Origin: Caproiciproducens galactitolivorans
Lineage (GTDB): Bacteria; Bacillota; Clostridia; Oscillospirales; Acutalibacteraceae
Direction of reading: 5' to 3'
Length of the DNA: 64,000 nt
NCBI RefSeq assembly: GCF_004768785.1
Contig: NZ_SRMQ01000002.1
Coordinates: 310,001-374,000, forward strand
Under the pieces are notes generated by a model, which saw nothing but the letters and a program-made list of their open reading frames with translations, did no database searches and was not told the origin of the DNA. Position 1 is the first letter of the stretch. The number at the start of each line of letters is the position of its first letter. The position numbers and the translations under genes are program-made. Of the stretch, positions 17,714 to 27,024 are shown piece after piece.

Positions 17714-17728
17714 ATTGTTTTCCTCCAG

Positions 17729-18922
17729 TTAATTTGTGATCATTTCATTTGCGAGCGTGCCCAGAATTTGAATGCCCTTCAGAAGCTGGCCGTCGGTTGG
17801 CGTGGAGAAGTTGATGCGGAAGGACTGGCTGGGGGCGCTGTCGTCCGTCAGAAAGGCATTGCCGGGAACCACGCATACTTTGCGTAGTACGGCCTGCTTG
17901 CAGAAATCCAGCATATCCACGCCGTCTGGCAGGGTGCACCAGAGGAACAGCCCACCCTCGATCGGATTGTAAGTAACCTTCGGAATCAGATATTTGTCAA
18001 GAGCGCCGGTTGCAATTGCGGACTTTTTTAAATAGATTTCCTGCAGCTTTTTCAGGTGCTCGTCAAAATTATAGCGGGTCATGAATTCGTGGCAGACCAT
18101 TTGCGACCAGATATTCGTGTGAACATCCTGCCCCTGCTTGCAAACAATCATTTTTTGCAGCAGCTCCTTCGGGCCGATCGCGTACCCTACGCGCATGCCG
18201 GGGGAGATGATCTTGGAGAAGGTGCCGGCGTAAAGGACAAGGCCCGCGTCGTCCAGCGATTTGACCGCTTCAATATGTTCGCCGTGGAAGCGCAGGTCGC
18301 CGTAGGGGTTGTCCTCCAAAATCAGAACATGGTATTTCTTGGCGAGCGCATACAATTGCTTGCGCTTTGCCCAGCTCATCGTTATTCCGGACGGATTCTG
18401 AAAATTGGGTATGGTGTAGATGAATTTTACATTCGATTCTTCTTTCAGAGCCTTTTCCAGCTCCTCCATGTTCATGCCGTCGCTGTCCATCGGGATCCCG
18501 CGCAGGCGCGTGTTGTAGGAGCGGAAGGTATTCAGCGAACCGATAAAGCTCGGAGCTTCGCAGATAACCACGTCGCCCTCGTTGCACAGCGATTTCGCCG
18601 CTAGATCCATGACTTGCTGCGCGCCGCTTGTAATCAGAATATTATCGAAATCACGGCCGATGCCGTGCATTTTTTTCATGTAATCTGTCAGGTATTCGCG
18701 CAGAGGCTCGTAGCCTTCCGTAATGCTGTACTGGAGCGCGTCGATCGGGCGCTGCGCCAGAATCCTTTCGGATATCTCAGCAATTTCCTTTGACGGGAAA
18801 GCTTCCGGAGCGGGGTTCCCTGCGGAGAGCGAGATGACGCTCGGATCACTAGCGTATTTAAAGATTTCCCGTATGGCGGACGGTTTCAGCTTTAAAACGC
18901 GGTTGGAAAATTGGAATTCCAT
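17729..18922 (-). CDS. PLP-dependent aminotransferase, class I (2-aminoadipate/aromatic type)
   Basis: The 397-aa fold-type I enzyme has the motif SLSAGNPAPEAFP at the N-terminus, ITSGAQQ near 95, the PNFQNPSG stretch near 170, the Asn-Pro-Tyr-Gly-Asp cofactor site, and the PLP lysine in TFSKIISPGMRVGY (about 235). It belongs to the MocR/LysN-like branch that transfers amino groups of aromatic, branched or 2-aminoadipate substrates. The exact substrate cannot be read from sequence. It is the first gene of the transcript with trpS. Confidence 0.9.
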   Translation of the reverse strand: MEFQFSNRVLKLKPSAIREIFKYASDPSVISLSAGNPAPEAFPSKEIAEISERILAQRPIDALQYSITEGYEPLREYLTDYMKKMHGIGRDFDNILITSGAQQVMDLAAKSLCNEGDVVICEAPSFIGSLNTFRSYNTRLRGIPMDSDGMNMEELEKALKEESNVKFIYTIPNFQNPSGITMSWAKRKQLYALAKKYHVLILEDNPYGDLRFHGEHIEAVKSLDDAGLVLYAGTFSKIISPGMRVGYAIGPKELLQKMIVCKQGQDVHTNIWSQMVCHEFMTRYNFDEHLKKLQEIYLKKSAIATGALDKYLIPKVTYNPIEGGLFLWCTLPDGVDMLDFCKQAVLRKVCVVPGNAFLTDDSAPSQSFRINFSTPTDGQLLKGIQILGTLANEMITN

Positions 18923-19025
18923 TATATCACCCTCTAGTATATATTCTTTATTATTTTATCACAGAAGTGCGGCAATGACTATAAAAACCCTTCTAATTTA
19001 TAAAAATACTTATAATCTGATTTTA

Positions 19026-19082
19026 TACGTCAAAATATTACGGCAAGTTATGACAATAGCATCTAAATACATATAGTATAAT
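19026..19082 (+). promoter_or_regulatory. Candidate Spo0A-controlled promoter of spoIIE
   Basis: TATAAT (19077-19082) lies 21 bp downstream of ATGACA (19050-19055). A 21-22 bp gap is the known peculiarity of Spo0A-activated sigma-A promoters such as B. subtilis spoIIE and spoIIG. A sequence close to a 0A box (TACGTCAAA, 19026-19034) lies about 15 bp upstream, and the -35 element itself resembles a second one (TGACAAT). Confidence 0.5.
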
Positions 19083-19135
19083 GATTTTTAGCAAAAAATG
19101 GACATGCTTCCAAATATTGTATGGCGGTGATAAAA

Positions 19136-21469
19136 ATGATAAAAGCAAAGACGGAGCGGATCAGCTTCCCGGCGGTTGCTGCGGATCCTACAAAAGCAGT
19201 TGCCAGGCAGCTTGTTTATTTTACGGCGGCACTGCTCTGTTCCCGCGGGCTTGTGTTCGGCCATTATGCGCCGTTTGGGGTAGCGGCGGTTGCGGCGTTT
19301 CCTTATGCAGGGCTGTGGAGCGCTGTGCTGGGAAGCGCGGCGGGGTACCTTTTGCCTTCCTCGGTAAACGTACCGGTACATTATTTGGCCGCGGTATTGG
19401 CCGCCGCGGCGATTCGCTGGACGCTCAATGACATGATGAAGCTGAAAATGCACGCGATTTTCGCGCCGATGGTCGCCTTTCTGCCCATGCTTGCAACGGC
19501 AATGGCGATTATCTTTGTAAACGGTTCCGGTTCGGAAGCCGTTGCCATGTATATTGCGGAAGCTTTTCTTGCGGGCGGCGTAGCCTATTTTTTTACCCGA
19601 ACGTCGGAAGTGATCATTGCCGGCAGGAGCGCGGACGAAATGAATGCGCAGGAAATTACCTGCGCGGCGCTGTCGGTGGGCGCCCTGCTGCTGCCGCTTT
19701 CCAATCTTGCCATCGGCCCGGTTTCCCTCGGCAGGGTTCTGGCGGTGATTGCCGTCCTGTTTGCCGCGTATTACGGCGGGGTTTCCGGCGGAAGCGTGAC
19801 AGGGATTGCCGCAGGCATTGTTTTCAGCCTTTCCACCTCCGGGCTGAATTATCTTTCCGGCGCCTATGCGCTGGGCGGACTGATGGCTGGCGTGTTTTCA
19901 CCGGTTGGGCGGCTCGCTTCGGTTGTCGCATTCATCATCTCCAATGCGGTGGCTTCCCTGCAGGTCGGCAATCAGGAGAAGGTGATCGGGGGGCTGTACG
20001 AGGTTATGGTGGCGACCGTCCTTTATATGCTGATTCCGCAGAAGGCCGGCGCCCCGATGATTGGCCTTTTCTCCTGCCCGGACGATACCTCTCGGATGGA
20101 CGGGTTGCGCCGGTCCGTGATTATGAAGCTGGACTACGCAGCAAAGGCGCTGGGTAGCGTTTCGGATTCGGTGGAAGAAGTTTCGAAAAAGCTGTATTCC
20201 ACCTGTGCGCCCGACATCAATGGCGTGTACAAGCGTACCATTGACGACGTATGCAGCAACTGCGGGCTGAAGGTCTATTGCTGGGAACGGAATTATAATG
20301 ACAGCATGAATTCCTTTAATGATCTTACGGAAAAGCTGCGCAGCAAGGGGGAAGTGGACCGGAACGATTTTAACGCGCAATTTGCGTCCCATTGCAGCCG
20401 GCTTGCTGCCATAGCCGATTCCGTAAACAGCCATTACCGCGAGTTTTCCATTAAGGATGCGGCAGAAAGCCGCGCGCAGCAGGTGCGAAGTATGGTTGCC
20501 GACCAGTTTGCAACGACCAGCAACCTGCTGGAGGATATGGCCGCTGAGTTGGAGCTTTACGAGCAGTTTGATTTTAACGCCGCGCAGAAGGTTGGTGAAG
20601 TTTTGCGCGGGGCAGGCATCCTGCCGATTGATATTAGCTGCCGCGTAGATCGTTTTGACCGCATGTCGATTGAAATTATCGCCGCGCAGGCGGAGAGCGT
20701 GCGCATGAACAAGGCGGAACTGACCGATGAAATTTCCCGTGTCTGCGGACGTGTGTTCCAACACCCCTGCGTCAGCGTGGTGAAGGGGAAATGCCGCCTG
20801 CAGATGGCGGAGCGTCCGTTCTTCCGCGTGCAGACGGGCTGCGCGCAGCATACGTGTGCCAATAAACAGGTCTGCGGCGACAGCTGGGATTGCTTTCCCG
20901 ACGGGAACGGCCGCCAAATTTTGTTGATCAGCGACGGTATGGGAACGGGCGGACGCGCGGCGGTGGACGGCGCGATGGCCACCGGCATTTTATCCCGCCT
21001 TATCAAAGCGGGAATTGGGTTTGATGCCGCGCTGAAAATTGTAAATTCCGCATTGATGGTGAAATCGGGCGACGAGTCGCTTGCCACGATTGATTTGGCC
21101 GCGCTCGACCTTTTCAACGGCAATCTTGAGTTTATGAAAGCGGGAGCGCCGATCAGTATTTTGCGAAAATCCGGTCGTGCGGTTGTGATTGATGCCCCCA
21201 GTCTGCCGATCGGCATTTTGAATGATATTAACTTTACCAAGTCCTCCGATAGCCTTGGCGACGGCGACCTGCTGGTGCTCCTTTCTGATGGTGCACTTGC
21301 AGCCGGCGACGATTGGATTTGTGATACGGTGGAAAAATGGAAAGGACAGGTTCCGCAGGAGCTTGCCGAAGAAATCGTAACACAGGCAATCGCTCGCCGC
21401 GCCGACGGCCATGACGACGATATTACTGTTCTAGTTATGAAGGTGAAGGAAAGTGACAGCTCGTTTTGA
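19136..21469 (+). CDS. spoIIE: Stage II sporulation protein E
   Basis: The 777-aa protein joins an N-terminal membrane region of about ten spans (residues 25-320) to a linker and a C-terminal PP2C-type serine phosphatase (about 560-770). Metal ligands are seen in LISDGMGTGGRA and in HDDDITVLVMKV near the end. In sporulation it localises to the polar septum and dephosphorylates SpoIIAA to activate sigma-F. The ATG at 19136 has GGCGGTGA upstream; the ATG at 19121 does not. It stands alone behind a Spo0A-type promoter. Confidence 0.94.
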   Translation: MIKAKTERISFPAVAADPTKAVARQLVYFTAALLCSRGLVFGHYAPFGVAAVAAFPYAGLWSAVLGSAAGYLLPSSVNVPVHYLAAVLAAAAIRWTLNDMMKLKMHAIFAPMVAFLPMLATAMAIIFVNGSGSEAVAMYIAEAFLAGGVAYFFTRTSEVIIAGRSADEMNAQEITCAALSVGALLLPLSNLAIGPVSLGRVLAVIAVLFAAYYGGVSGGSVTGIAAGIVFSLSTSGLNYLSGAYALGGLMAGVFSPVGRLASVVAFIISNAVASLQVGNQEKVIGGLYEVMVATVLYMLIPQKAGAPMIGLFSCPDDTSRMDGLRRSVIMKLDYAAKALGSVSDSVEEVSKKLYSTCAPDINGVYKRTIDDVCSNCGLKVYCWERNYNDSMNSFNDLTEKLRSKGEVDRNDFNAQFASHCSRLAAIADSVNSHYREFSIKDAAESRAQQVRSMVADQFATTSNLLEDMAAELELYEQFDFNAAQKVGEVLRGAGILPIDISCRVDRFDRMSIEIIAAQAESVRMNKAELTDEISRVCGRVFQHPCVSVVKGKCRLQMAERPFFRVQTGCAQHTCANKQVCGDSWDCFPDGNGRQILLISDGMGTGGRAAVDGAMATGILSRLIKAGIGFDAALKIVNSALMVKSGDESLATIDLAALDLFNGNLEFMKAGAPISILRKSGRAVVIDAPSLPIGILNDINFTKSSDSLGDGDLLVLLSDGALAAGDDWICDTVEKWKGQVPQELAEEIVTQAIARRADGHDDDITVLVMKVKESDSSF

Positions 21470-21645
21470 GCCCCAAAAATACAGTAGGACGCAGGGCGGA
21501 TCGAAACTGAAATAAATTAAAAAATTGATAGAATACTTGATTATTCTACCATACTAGTGTAAGATAGTGCTACTTTCAAACCCTTTTCCTGGTAACCGGG
21601 AGAAGGGGGAAAGGTTTATCCCTTTTAAACTACGGGAGGTGCTAT
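21470..21645 (+). promoter_or_regulatory. Leader of the YjgB-like gene with a possible sporulation promoter
   Basis: The stretch holds GAATACT (21531-21537) and CATACTAG (21550-21557) with a 12-bp gap, loosely resembling a sigma-E promoter. It also holds an inverted repeat around 21580-21615 (ACCCTTTTCC ... GGGAGAAGGGGGAAAGG). Both assignments are weak. Confidence 0.25.
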
Positions 21646-22314
21646 ATGACTACTCAATTCAAAAAAATGCTTGCATCCTTGACAGCCTTGGCGTTGTTGT
21701 CCGCTTCTTTCGCCGGCTGCACGCACTCGCAGGCAACCGGAAGCCAGAATCCGGTTTCAACGGGTTCCACGCCAGCTTCTTCTGTTTCGGCTGATTCCAC
21801 CGTTACGTCAGACGTTTCGTCGGCCCCGCAGGATTCTTCACAGGTGGATGAGCAGACCGCCTTACTGCAGGACATACAGAAAGCGGCCAAAGAGGGAAAG
21901 GTAATCGATATCCCATTTTCCGTAAATACGAACGTTATTGAAGATGTTCAGGAGAAATGGGGAAAAGAAGACAAATCCGAATATATTGCGTCCGCGAAGG
22001 GAATCTACAATACCTATTCCAAACACAACGCGGTTTTTGCCTTCAACAAAGGCGAACAGATTTTTGAGGTTCGCACGCTTGACGGAAAATGGAAGGAACT
22101 TACGCTGTCTAAGGTCAAAGCAGTCCTTGGCAAACCGGACTACGATGTAACGTCCGGAAAGGATCACATTATTGGTTATGTTGCCAGCAAGGATTATAAA
22201 ATTTTAATGGTATTCCCGAAAGACGGGGATGACCCGAAGCTAGACCATTATTCGGTTCTGTATCCGCAGGGCACGATCAATTCCATGGCGGGCGACCCGG
22301 GCAGGCAATGGTAA
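21646..22314 (+). CDS. YjgB-like lipoprotein (DUF4309)
   Basis: The 222-aa protein has a lipoprotein signal with lipobox SFAGC (Cys25). A Ser/Thr-rich spacer (about 27-68) follows, then a compact C-terminal domain resembling B. subtilis YjgB (DUF4309), with paired motifs such as KGIYNTYSKHNAVFAFNKG and the VKAVLGKPD turn. Its role is unknown; it should sit on the outer face of the membrane. GGGAGG precedes the ATG. A strong terminator follows. Confidence 0.75.
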   Translation: MTTQFKKMLASLTALALLSASFAGCTHSQATGSQNPVSTGSTPASSVSADSTVTSDVSSAPQDSSQVDEQTALLQDIQKAAKEGKVIDIPFSVNTNVIEDVQEKWGKEDKSEYIASAKGIYNTYSKHNAVFAFNKGEQIFEVRTLDGKWKELTLSKVKAVLGKPDYDVTSGKDHIIGYVASKDYKILMVFPKDGDDPKLDHYSVLYPQGTINSMAGDPGRQW

Positions 22315-22336
22315 AAATAACAGGGATATAAAAGAG

Positions 22337-22370
22337 AAAAGCCCTTTCCCAAACGGGAAAGGGCTTTTCT
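22337..22370 (+). terminator. Bidirectional terminator between lipoprotein and desulfoferrodoxin genes
   Basis: AAAAGCCCTTTCCC-aaac-GGGAAAGGGCTTTT is a 14-bp perfect stem with A and T runs on either side, so it works in both directions. Confidence 0.9.
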
Positions 22371-22378
22371 GCTGCCGG

Positions 22379-22759
22379 TTAAGAAATGTCCGCTGCCCAA
22401 AGTCCGTGGAGATTGCAATACGAATACGCTGTAACGGGTTCATCTTGTTCCAGAATAAAGGTTGCTTCCGGCTTGTCCCCCGGATGAAGGACTTTGCGCT
22501 GGCCGCCGTTTTTGGTCTCAAGATAAATCCATTCAATGTAGTGCTCGTTCACCATCGGGTGCTCAACACTACCAACTTTAACGGTTACGGTATTGCCAGA
22601 GACACTTACGACGGGAATGTGCTTCTCGTGCGCGGCTTCTACTGTGTTCGGAACAACTTCCGTCATCGGATCCCCGCAGCAGATCATTTTGACGCCGCTG
22701 CTGCGAATCATGCTGACGAAATTCCCGCAGTGTTTGCAGAGATAAAATTTCATAGCCAT
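22379..22759 (-). CDS. dfx: Desulfoferrodoxin (superoxide reductase, 2Fe type)
   Basis: The 126-aa protein reduces superoxide to peroxide without releasing oxygen, a defence of strict anaerobes. The N-terminal rubredoxin-like centre has Cys8, Cys11, Cys27 and Cys28. The catalytic centre has His47 (in the EKHIP motif with the conserved Glu-Lys), His67, His73, Cys115 and His118. All ligands of the classic two-iron enzyme are present. A rubredoxin that could donate electrons is encoded at 52630. AGGAG precedes the ATG. Confidence 0.96.
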   Translation of the reverse strand: MAMKFYLCKHCGNFVSMIRSSGVKMICCGDPMTEVVPNTVEAAHEKHIPVVSVSGNTVTVKVGSVEHPMVNEHYIEWIYLETKNGGQRKVLHPGDKPEATFILEQDEPVTAYSYCNLHGLWAADIS

Positions 22760-22905
22760 AATACAATCTCCTTTATCCTGATTTTTCCTACATTATAACA
22801 CAACTTTATAATTTTGAATACAGATTTTAAACATTTTTTACAATAATTGTGGAATTTAGTGTTTTAATATTAAAAAAGGAATAAATAACAATTATGTTAA
22901 CCTCA

Positions 22906-22934
22906 TTGCATTGGGTGCGGAAAAATGATAAGAT
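22906..22934 (+). promoter_or_regulatory. Promoter of the oligopeptide-binding lipoprotein gene
   Basis: TTGCAT and TAAGAT are separated by 17 bp, 20 nt before the ribosome binding site AGAGGG. Confidence 0.6.
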
Positions 22935-22970
22935 AATTCTATCCCGAAAAACCTAGAGGGTGAATATGAA

Positions 22971-24587
22971 ATGCTAAAACGATTAACAGCAGGGTTTCTC
23001 TGCCTTTTTATACTGTTTTCTTTTTCCGCGTGCGGCGGGAAATCGCCCAAAAACGCGAATAAAAAGATTAACTATTTCCTGTCGGCGGAGCCAAGAACGC
23101 TCGACCCGCAGATTGCCGCGGACAACTCGTCCATCATTGCGGTGGAAGCGCTGTTCGAGGGGCTTGTGCGCCTTGATGAGAACAACCAGCCCTATCCCGG
23201 CGTTGCCCAAAAATGGGTGAGCAGTAACAATGACACCGTTTTTACGTTCACTTTGCGCAGCAACGCAAAATGGTCGGACGGAAAAACGCCTGTGACCGCC
23301 CATGATTTTGTATATGCGTTTCAGCGCGCGCTTTCACCGCAGACAGGTTCCACTACCTGTTCCCGGATGTTTTGTATTCAAAATGCTAAGGAAGTCAATG
23401 ACGGAACGCTTTCGCCGGACCGCCTTGGCGTGACGGCGGCGGACGACCACACACTGGTTGTGCGGCTGAACTATTCTTATCCGAATTTTCCGGCGCTTAC
23501 CGCCTTCGCCGTTTTTATGCCCTGTAATCAGAAGTTTTTTCAAAGCACATCCGGCCGCTATGGGTTGGAGAACCGGTATCTGCTCGGGAACGGGCCGTTT
23601 GAAATCGATGGGAAATACGGCTGGGATCACGGGAATTATCTGAATTTGATTCGCTCCAGCAGTTATACGGGGAGTATAAAACCGCTGCCATCCAACATAA
23701 AGTTTACAATTTCCAATAAAGAGAATACCATTTCCGACCCGGTTGCCGCATTAAAAGACGGCACGGTGGATGCGATTGCCATTACTTCCTCTCAGGTGGA
23801 GGCGGCCAAGGCGGCCGGCTGTACCATTACATCCTTTGAGGACACAACTTGGGGTCTATGCTTTAATATGCAATCGGATATTATGAAAAATAAGAATATC
23901 CGCTACGCGTTTTTGCAAGCGTTTGACCGGAGCAAGATTTTAAAGCATCTTCCGCAGAACACAAATCCCGCCGAAGATATCATTGCCCCGTCTACCACCT
24001 TGCTGGGAAAAAATTACCGCAGTCTGGCCGGGAGTGGTTCTTTCTATCTGAAGCAAAGCAGCAACGCTGCGTCGTTGTGGAACACAGGCATCAGCCAGCT
24101 TTCCAAACCGGATGTAAAGAGTATCAGCATTCTTTGTCCGAATGATCCGAATGTCAAATTAATGCTGAATGATATGATCGCTGCGTGGAACGCAAAATTC
24201 AACAACTATTTTAATATGGAACCGCTTGACGAAGCGCAGCTTGCGGCGCGGATCGCGTCCGGCAACTATCAGATTGCGTTGTGCCCGATCTGCCCGAGCA
24301 GCGAGGGTCCGCTGGCGGTACTGTCCATATTTAAGAGCGGCGCCAAAGAGAACCCGGCTGGCTTAAGCGATTCGACTTACGATGCGATGCTTGCGGATGC
24401 GGAAAAAAGCGGGGGAAGCGCTTCCGCCGCCGCTTTTGCAGCCGCTGAGAAGTACTTGAACGAGCTCGGCGTCTTTTATCCTTTATATTATCAGAAACAC
24501 TACTATGCATCTGCAAAGGGCGTTTCCGGTATTGTTTTCCATCCGTATAACACCGGTGTGGATTTTATCCGTGCGGGGAAAAAATAA
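22971..24587 (+). CDS. Peptide ABC transporter substrate-binding lipoprotein (OppA family)
   Basis: The 538-aa protein has a lipobox SFSAC (Cys21) and the family 5 extracellular solute-binding fold. INYFLSAEPRTLDPQIAADN is the usual N-terminal signature, and LFEGLVRLDENNQ and WSDGKTPVTAHDFVYAFQRA follow. It should bind oligopeptides outside the cell. No permease or ATPase genes lie nearby, so it either feeds a transporter encoded elsewhere or acts as a sensor. It is a single-gene unit with its own promoter and terminator. Confidence 0.92.
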   Translation: MLKRLTAGFLCLFILFSFSACGGKSPKNANKKINYFLSAEPRTLDPQIAADNSSIIAVEALFEGLVRLDENNQPYPGVAQKWVSSNNDTVFTFTLRSNAKWSDGKTPVTAHDFVYAFQRALSPQTGSTTCSRMFCIQNAKEVNDGTLSPDRLGVTAADDHTLVVRLNYSYPNFPALTAFAVFMPCNQKFFQSTSGRYGLENRYLLGNGPFEIDGKYGWDHGNYLNLIRSSSYTGSIKPLPSNIKFTISNKENTISDPVAALKDGTVDAIAITSSQVEAAKAAGCTITSFEDTTWGLCFNMQSDIMKNKNIRYAFLQAFDRSKILKHLPQNTNPAEDIIAPSTTLLGKNYRSLAGSGSFYLKQSSNAASLWNTGISQLSKPDVKSISILCPNDPNVKLMLNDMIAAWNAKFNNYFNMEPLDEAQLAARIASGNYQIALCPICPSSEGPLAVLSIFKSGAKENPAGLSDSTYDAMLADAEKSGGSASAAAFAAAEKYLNELGVFYPLYYQKHYYASAKGVSGIVFHPYNTGVDFIRAGKK

Positions 24588-24602
24588 AAAACAAATAAAA
24601 AA

Positions 24603-24636
24603 GAAGCTTCAGTCCGTGGGCTGGAGCTTCCTTTTA
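24603..24636 (+). terminator. Terminator between the oppA-like gene and the ACT gene
   Basis: GAAGCTtCAG / CTGgAGCTTC stem followed by CTTTT; the A-run on the left flank makes it usable from the minus strand as well. Confidence 0.8.
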
Positions 24637-24647
24637 TCTGTTTGAGA

Positions 24648-25079
24648 TTACATGCCGTAAAACTCTTCGGCGGTTAAAATTTGGATTCCGTTTGAAGAAA
24701 GGGCATTCACCGCTTTTTTACTGTCTTTTACGCGAAGGATAACATACGCTTTGCCGCTTTTGCGGCTGATAAAGGCATACATATATTCCACGTCAATCCC
24801 GATGTCCGCGAGAATCCGCATGGCTTTGGAAAATGCGCCCGGAACATCGTCTATGCCCATCGCAATCACATTGGTGAGGGAAACGGTAAGCCCCGCCTTT
24901 TTCAGCGCGGCAACCGCTTCGTCGGGTTTATTTACAATCAGGCGCAGAATCCCAAAATCACTGGTGTCCGCAACCGATATCGCGCGGATATCAATGCGTG
25001 CCGCCGCAAGAACCTCGGTGATTTCTGCAAGGCGGCCCGATTTATTCTCGACAAATATGGAAAGCTGCTGAATTTGCAT
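24648..25079 (-). CDS. Tandem ACT-domain protein
   Basis: The 143-aa protein is two ACT domains in a row (about 1-68 and 70-140), with the typical FVENKSGRLAEITEVLAAA and DVPGAFSKAMRILADIGID ligand-binding turns. Such proteins bind amino acids. This one regularly accompanies phenylacetate-CoA ligase and IorAB genes in anaerobes, where it presumably senses aromatic amino acids. It is the last gene of the iorA-iorB-paaK transcript, 40 nt after paaK. Confidence 0.9.
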   Translation of the reverse strand: MQIQQLSIFVENKSGRLAEITEVLAAARIDIRAISVADTSDFGILRLIVNKPDEAVAALKKAGLTVSLTNVIAMGIDDVPGAFSKAMRILADIGIDVEYMYAFISRKSGKAYVILRVKDSKKAVNALSSNGIQILTAEEFYGM

Positions 25080-25119
25080 GGCAATTCCTCCCTATTGTTT
25101 CTTTATTCTATTATAAGCC

Positions 25120-26424
25120 TCAAACTTTCCGGTTATCAATGACCCTTTTCGCCTTGCCGTCGGTGCGGGGGATGGACTTAGGCTCCAGCAGCCGCACTTT
25201 TGCGACCACGTTGAGCGTGGATTGCAATGCGTTCGAAATCTTGCGGCTCATATCCTCAAGGTCTCGAACCGTATCGGAGAACATATCCTCGTTTATTTCA
25301 ACCTGTACTTCCAATGTGTCAAGATTATTGACGCGGTCAATGACAAGCTGGTAATTCGGGGCCATGCCGAGGCTTAGGAGAACGCTTTCAATCTGGGAGG
25401 GGAATACGTTTATGCCGCGGATAATCAGCATGTCGTCCGTTCTTCCGCGCGGTTTTTCCATACGCACAAAGGTGCGCCCGCACTCGCAGGCGGTGTGATT
25501 CAGGCAGCAGATGTCTTTTGTGCGGTAGCGCAGGAGCGGCAGCGCTTCCTTGCCGATGCAGGTGAATACCAGTTCGCCGTATTCGCCGTCCGGAAGCGGT
25601 TTGCCTGTTTCGGGGTCGATCACTTCGGGGTAGAACATATCCTCGTTAATATGCATTCCATGCTGCATTACACATTCGCTTGCAACGCCCGGACCGGCAA
25701 TTTCCGAAAGTCCGTAAATATCGTATGCCTTAATGGAGAGAAGGCGCTCGATTTCCTTGCGCATATTTTCCGTCCACGGCTCCGCGCCGAAAATGCCCGC
25801 GCGAAGCTTCAAGCTTTTGGGGTCCACTCCCATATCGCGCATGGTTTCACCGATATACATGGCGTAAGAGGGGGTGCAGCAAAGAATGTCGGAGCCGAAA
25901 TCTTGCATAATCATGATCTGGCGCTTCGTATTGCCGGTGGATACCGGAATAGCGGTCGCGCCGAGCTTTTCCGCGCCGTAATGAATGCCCATTCCGCCGG
26001 TGAAAAGCCCGTATCCATAGGAAATATGGATGTAGTCGGACTTCGTACCGCCTGCTGCGGTGATACAGCGGGCGGCACAGCGCGCCCAGACGTCGATATC
26101 GCCTTTTGTGTAGCCGACGACCGTCTGCTTTCCGGTGGTGCCGGAAGAAGCGTGTACGCGCACGAGCTCTTCCTTTGGTACGGCAAACATACCGAAGGGA
26201 TAGGTGTCGCGCAGGTCGGTTTTATAAGTAAACGGGAGCTTGCGGATGTCGTCAATCGAACGGATATCCCCCGGCAAAAGCCCCATTTCATCGAAGCGCT
26301 TTTTATAGGTTGGAACGTGCTTGTAGCAGCGCTCCACCATCTTTACCAGCTTTTTTGACTGAATATAATGCAGCACTTCGCGTGAAGCGCATTCCAGCTC
26401 CGGCTCAAAATAGTTTCCTTGCAT
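25120..26424 (-). CDS. paaK: Phenylacetate-CoA ligase
   Basis: The 434-aa adenylate-forming enzyme couples aryl acetate to CoA, or runs in reverse for ATP gain. The ATP-binding loop is HASSGTTGK near residue 97. [15 protein letters not shown] near 235 and the hinge with [16 protein letters not shown] near 330 are typical of PaaK. Together with IorAB it would interconvert aryl pyruvates, aryl acetyl-CoA and aryl acetates in amino acid fermentation. It begins 15 nt after iorB. Confidence 0.94.
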   Translation of the reverse strand: MQGNYFEPELECASREVLHYIQSKKLVKMVERCYKHVPTYKKRFDEMGLLPGDIRSIDDIRKLPFTYKTDLRDTYPFGMFAVPKEELVRVHASSGTTGKQTVVGYTKGDIDVWARCAARCITAAGGTKSDYIHISYGYGLFTGGMGIHYGAEKLGATAIPVSTGNTKRQIMIMQDFGSDILCCTPSYAMYIGETMRDMGVDPKSLKLRAGIFGAEPWTENMRKEIERLLSIKAYDIYGLSEIAGPGVASECVMQHGMHINEDMFYPEVIDPETGKPLPDGEYGELVFTCIGKEALPLLRYRTKDICCLNHTACECGRTFVRMEKPRGRTDDMLIIRGINVFPSQIESVLLSLGMAPNYQLVIDRVNNLDTLEVQVEINEDMFSDTVRDLEDMSRKISNALQSTLNVVAKVRLLEPKSIPRTDGKAKRVIDNRKV

Positions 26425-26439
26425 TTTTTCAATCCCCCA

Positions 26440-27024
26440 TTAGATTTCCTGTGCGTTATAGCCCAGTTCGAACGCTTTCAGATTCATGTCCATAAATTTC
26501 GCGGGTACAGTTTCCTTGATCGTGTCGATCCAGACCTGCTTGTCAATCGAGAGCCGTTTGGCAACGGCGCCGATCAGAACAATGTTGACTGCCCTGACGG
26601 AACCCGCCTGTTCGGCAAGCTTCAGCGCGTCAAATGCCACGACCTTTGCCCCTTCCGCTTTTACGGAACCGATGATGTTTTCGGGGTAGGCGGCCGATCC
26701 GGTGACAACGGGCATGGGGTCGATCTGCTGCGTATTTACAACAATGGTGCCGTCTGTTTTCAGCCACGGCAGAAAACGTGCCGCTTCAAGCGCTTCAAAC
26801 GCCATCAGGACGTCTGCTTCCCCTTTATCAATCACCGGGGAATAGACTTTATCCCCATAGCGGACATAGGTAACAACCGAACCGCCGCGCTGGCTCATTC
26901 CGTGTACTTCCGAAACCTTTACATCTGCTCCGCAGTGCAGCATGGCGCTTCCGAGAACGCGGCTGGCGAGCAGGGTGCCCTGGCCGCCCACGCCGACAAT
27001 CATTACGCTTTTTACCTGACTCAT
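26440..27024 (-). CDS. iorB: Indolepyruvate:ferredoxin oxidoreductase, beta subunit
   Basis: The 194-aa subunit carries the gamma-type domain of 2-oxoacid:ferredoxin oxidoreductases, with GVGGQGTLLASRVLG at the N-terminus and EVHGMSQRGGSV near 45. The ATG at 27024 follows GGAGGCG and overlaps the stop of iorA (ATGA); a start at 27093 would lie within iorA. With the alpha subunit it oxidises aromatic 2-oxoacids to acyl-CoA and reduces ferredoxin. Confidence 0.95.
   Translation of the reverse strand: MSQVKSVMIVGVGGQGTLLASRVLGSAMLHCGADVKVSEVHGMSQRGGSVVTYVRYGDKVYSPVIDKGEADVLMAFEALEAARFLPWLKTDGTIVVNTQQIDPMPVVTGSAAYPENIIGSVKAEGAKVVAFDALKLAEQAGSVRAVNIVLIGAVAKRLSIDKQVWIDTIKETVPAKFMDMNLKAFELGYNAQEI

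Noticed and set aside
19898-20917. Long minus-strand open frame opposite spoIIE (339 codons)
   Set aside because: Shadow of spoIIE, with no start context and a protein-unlike composition.
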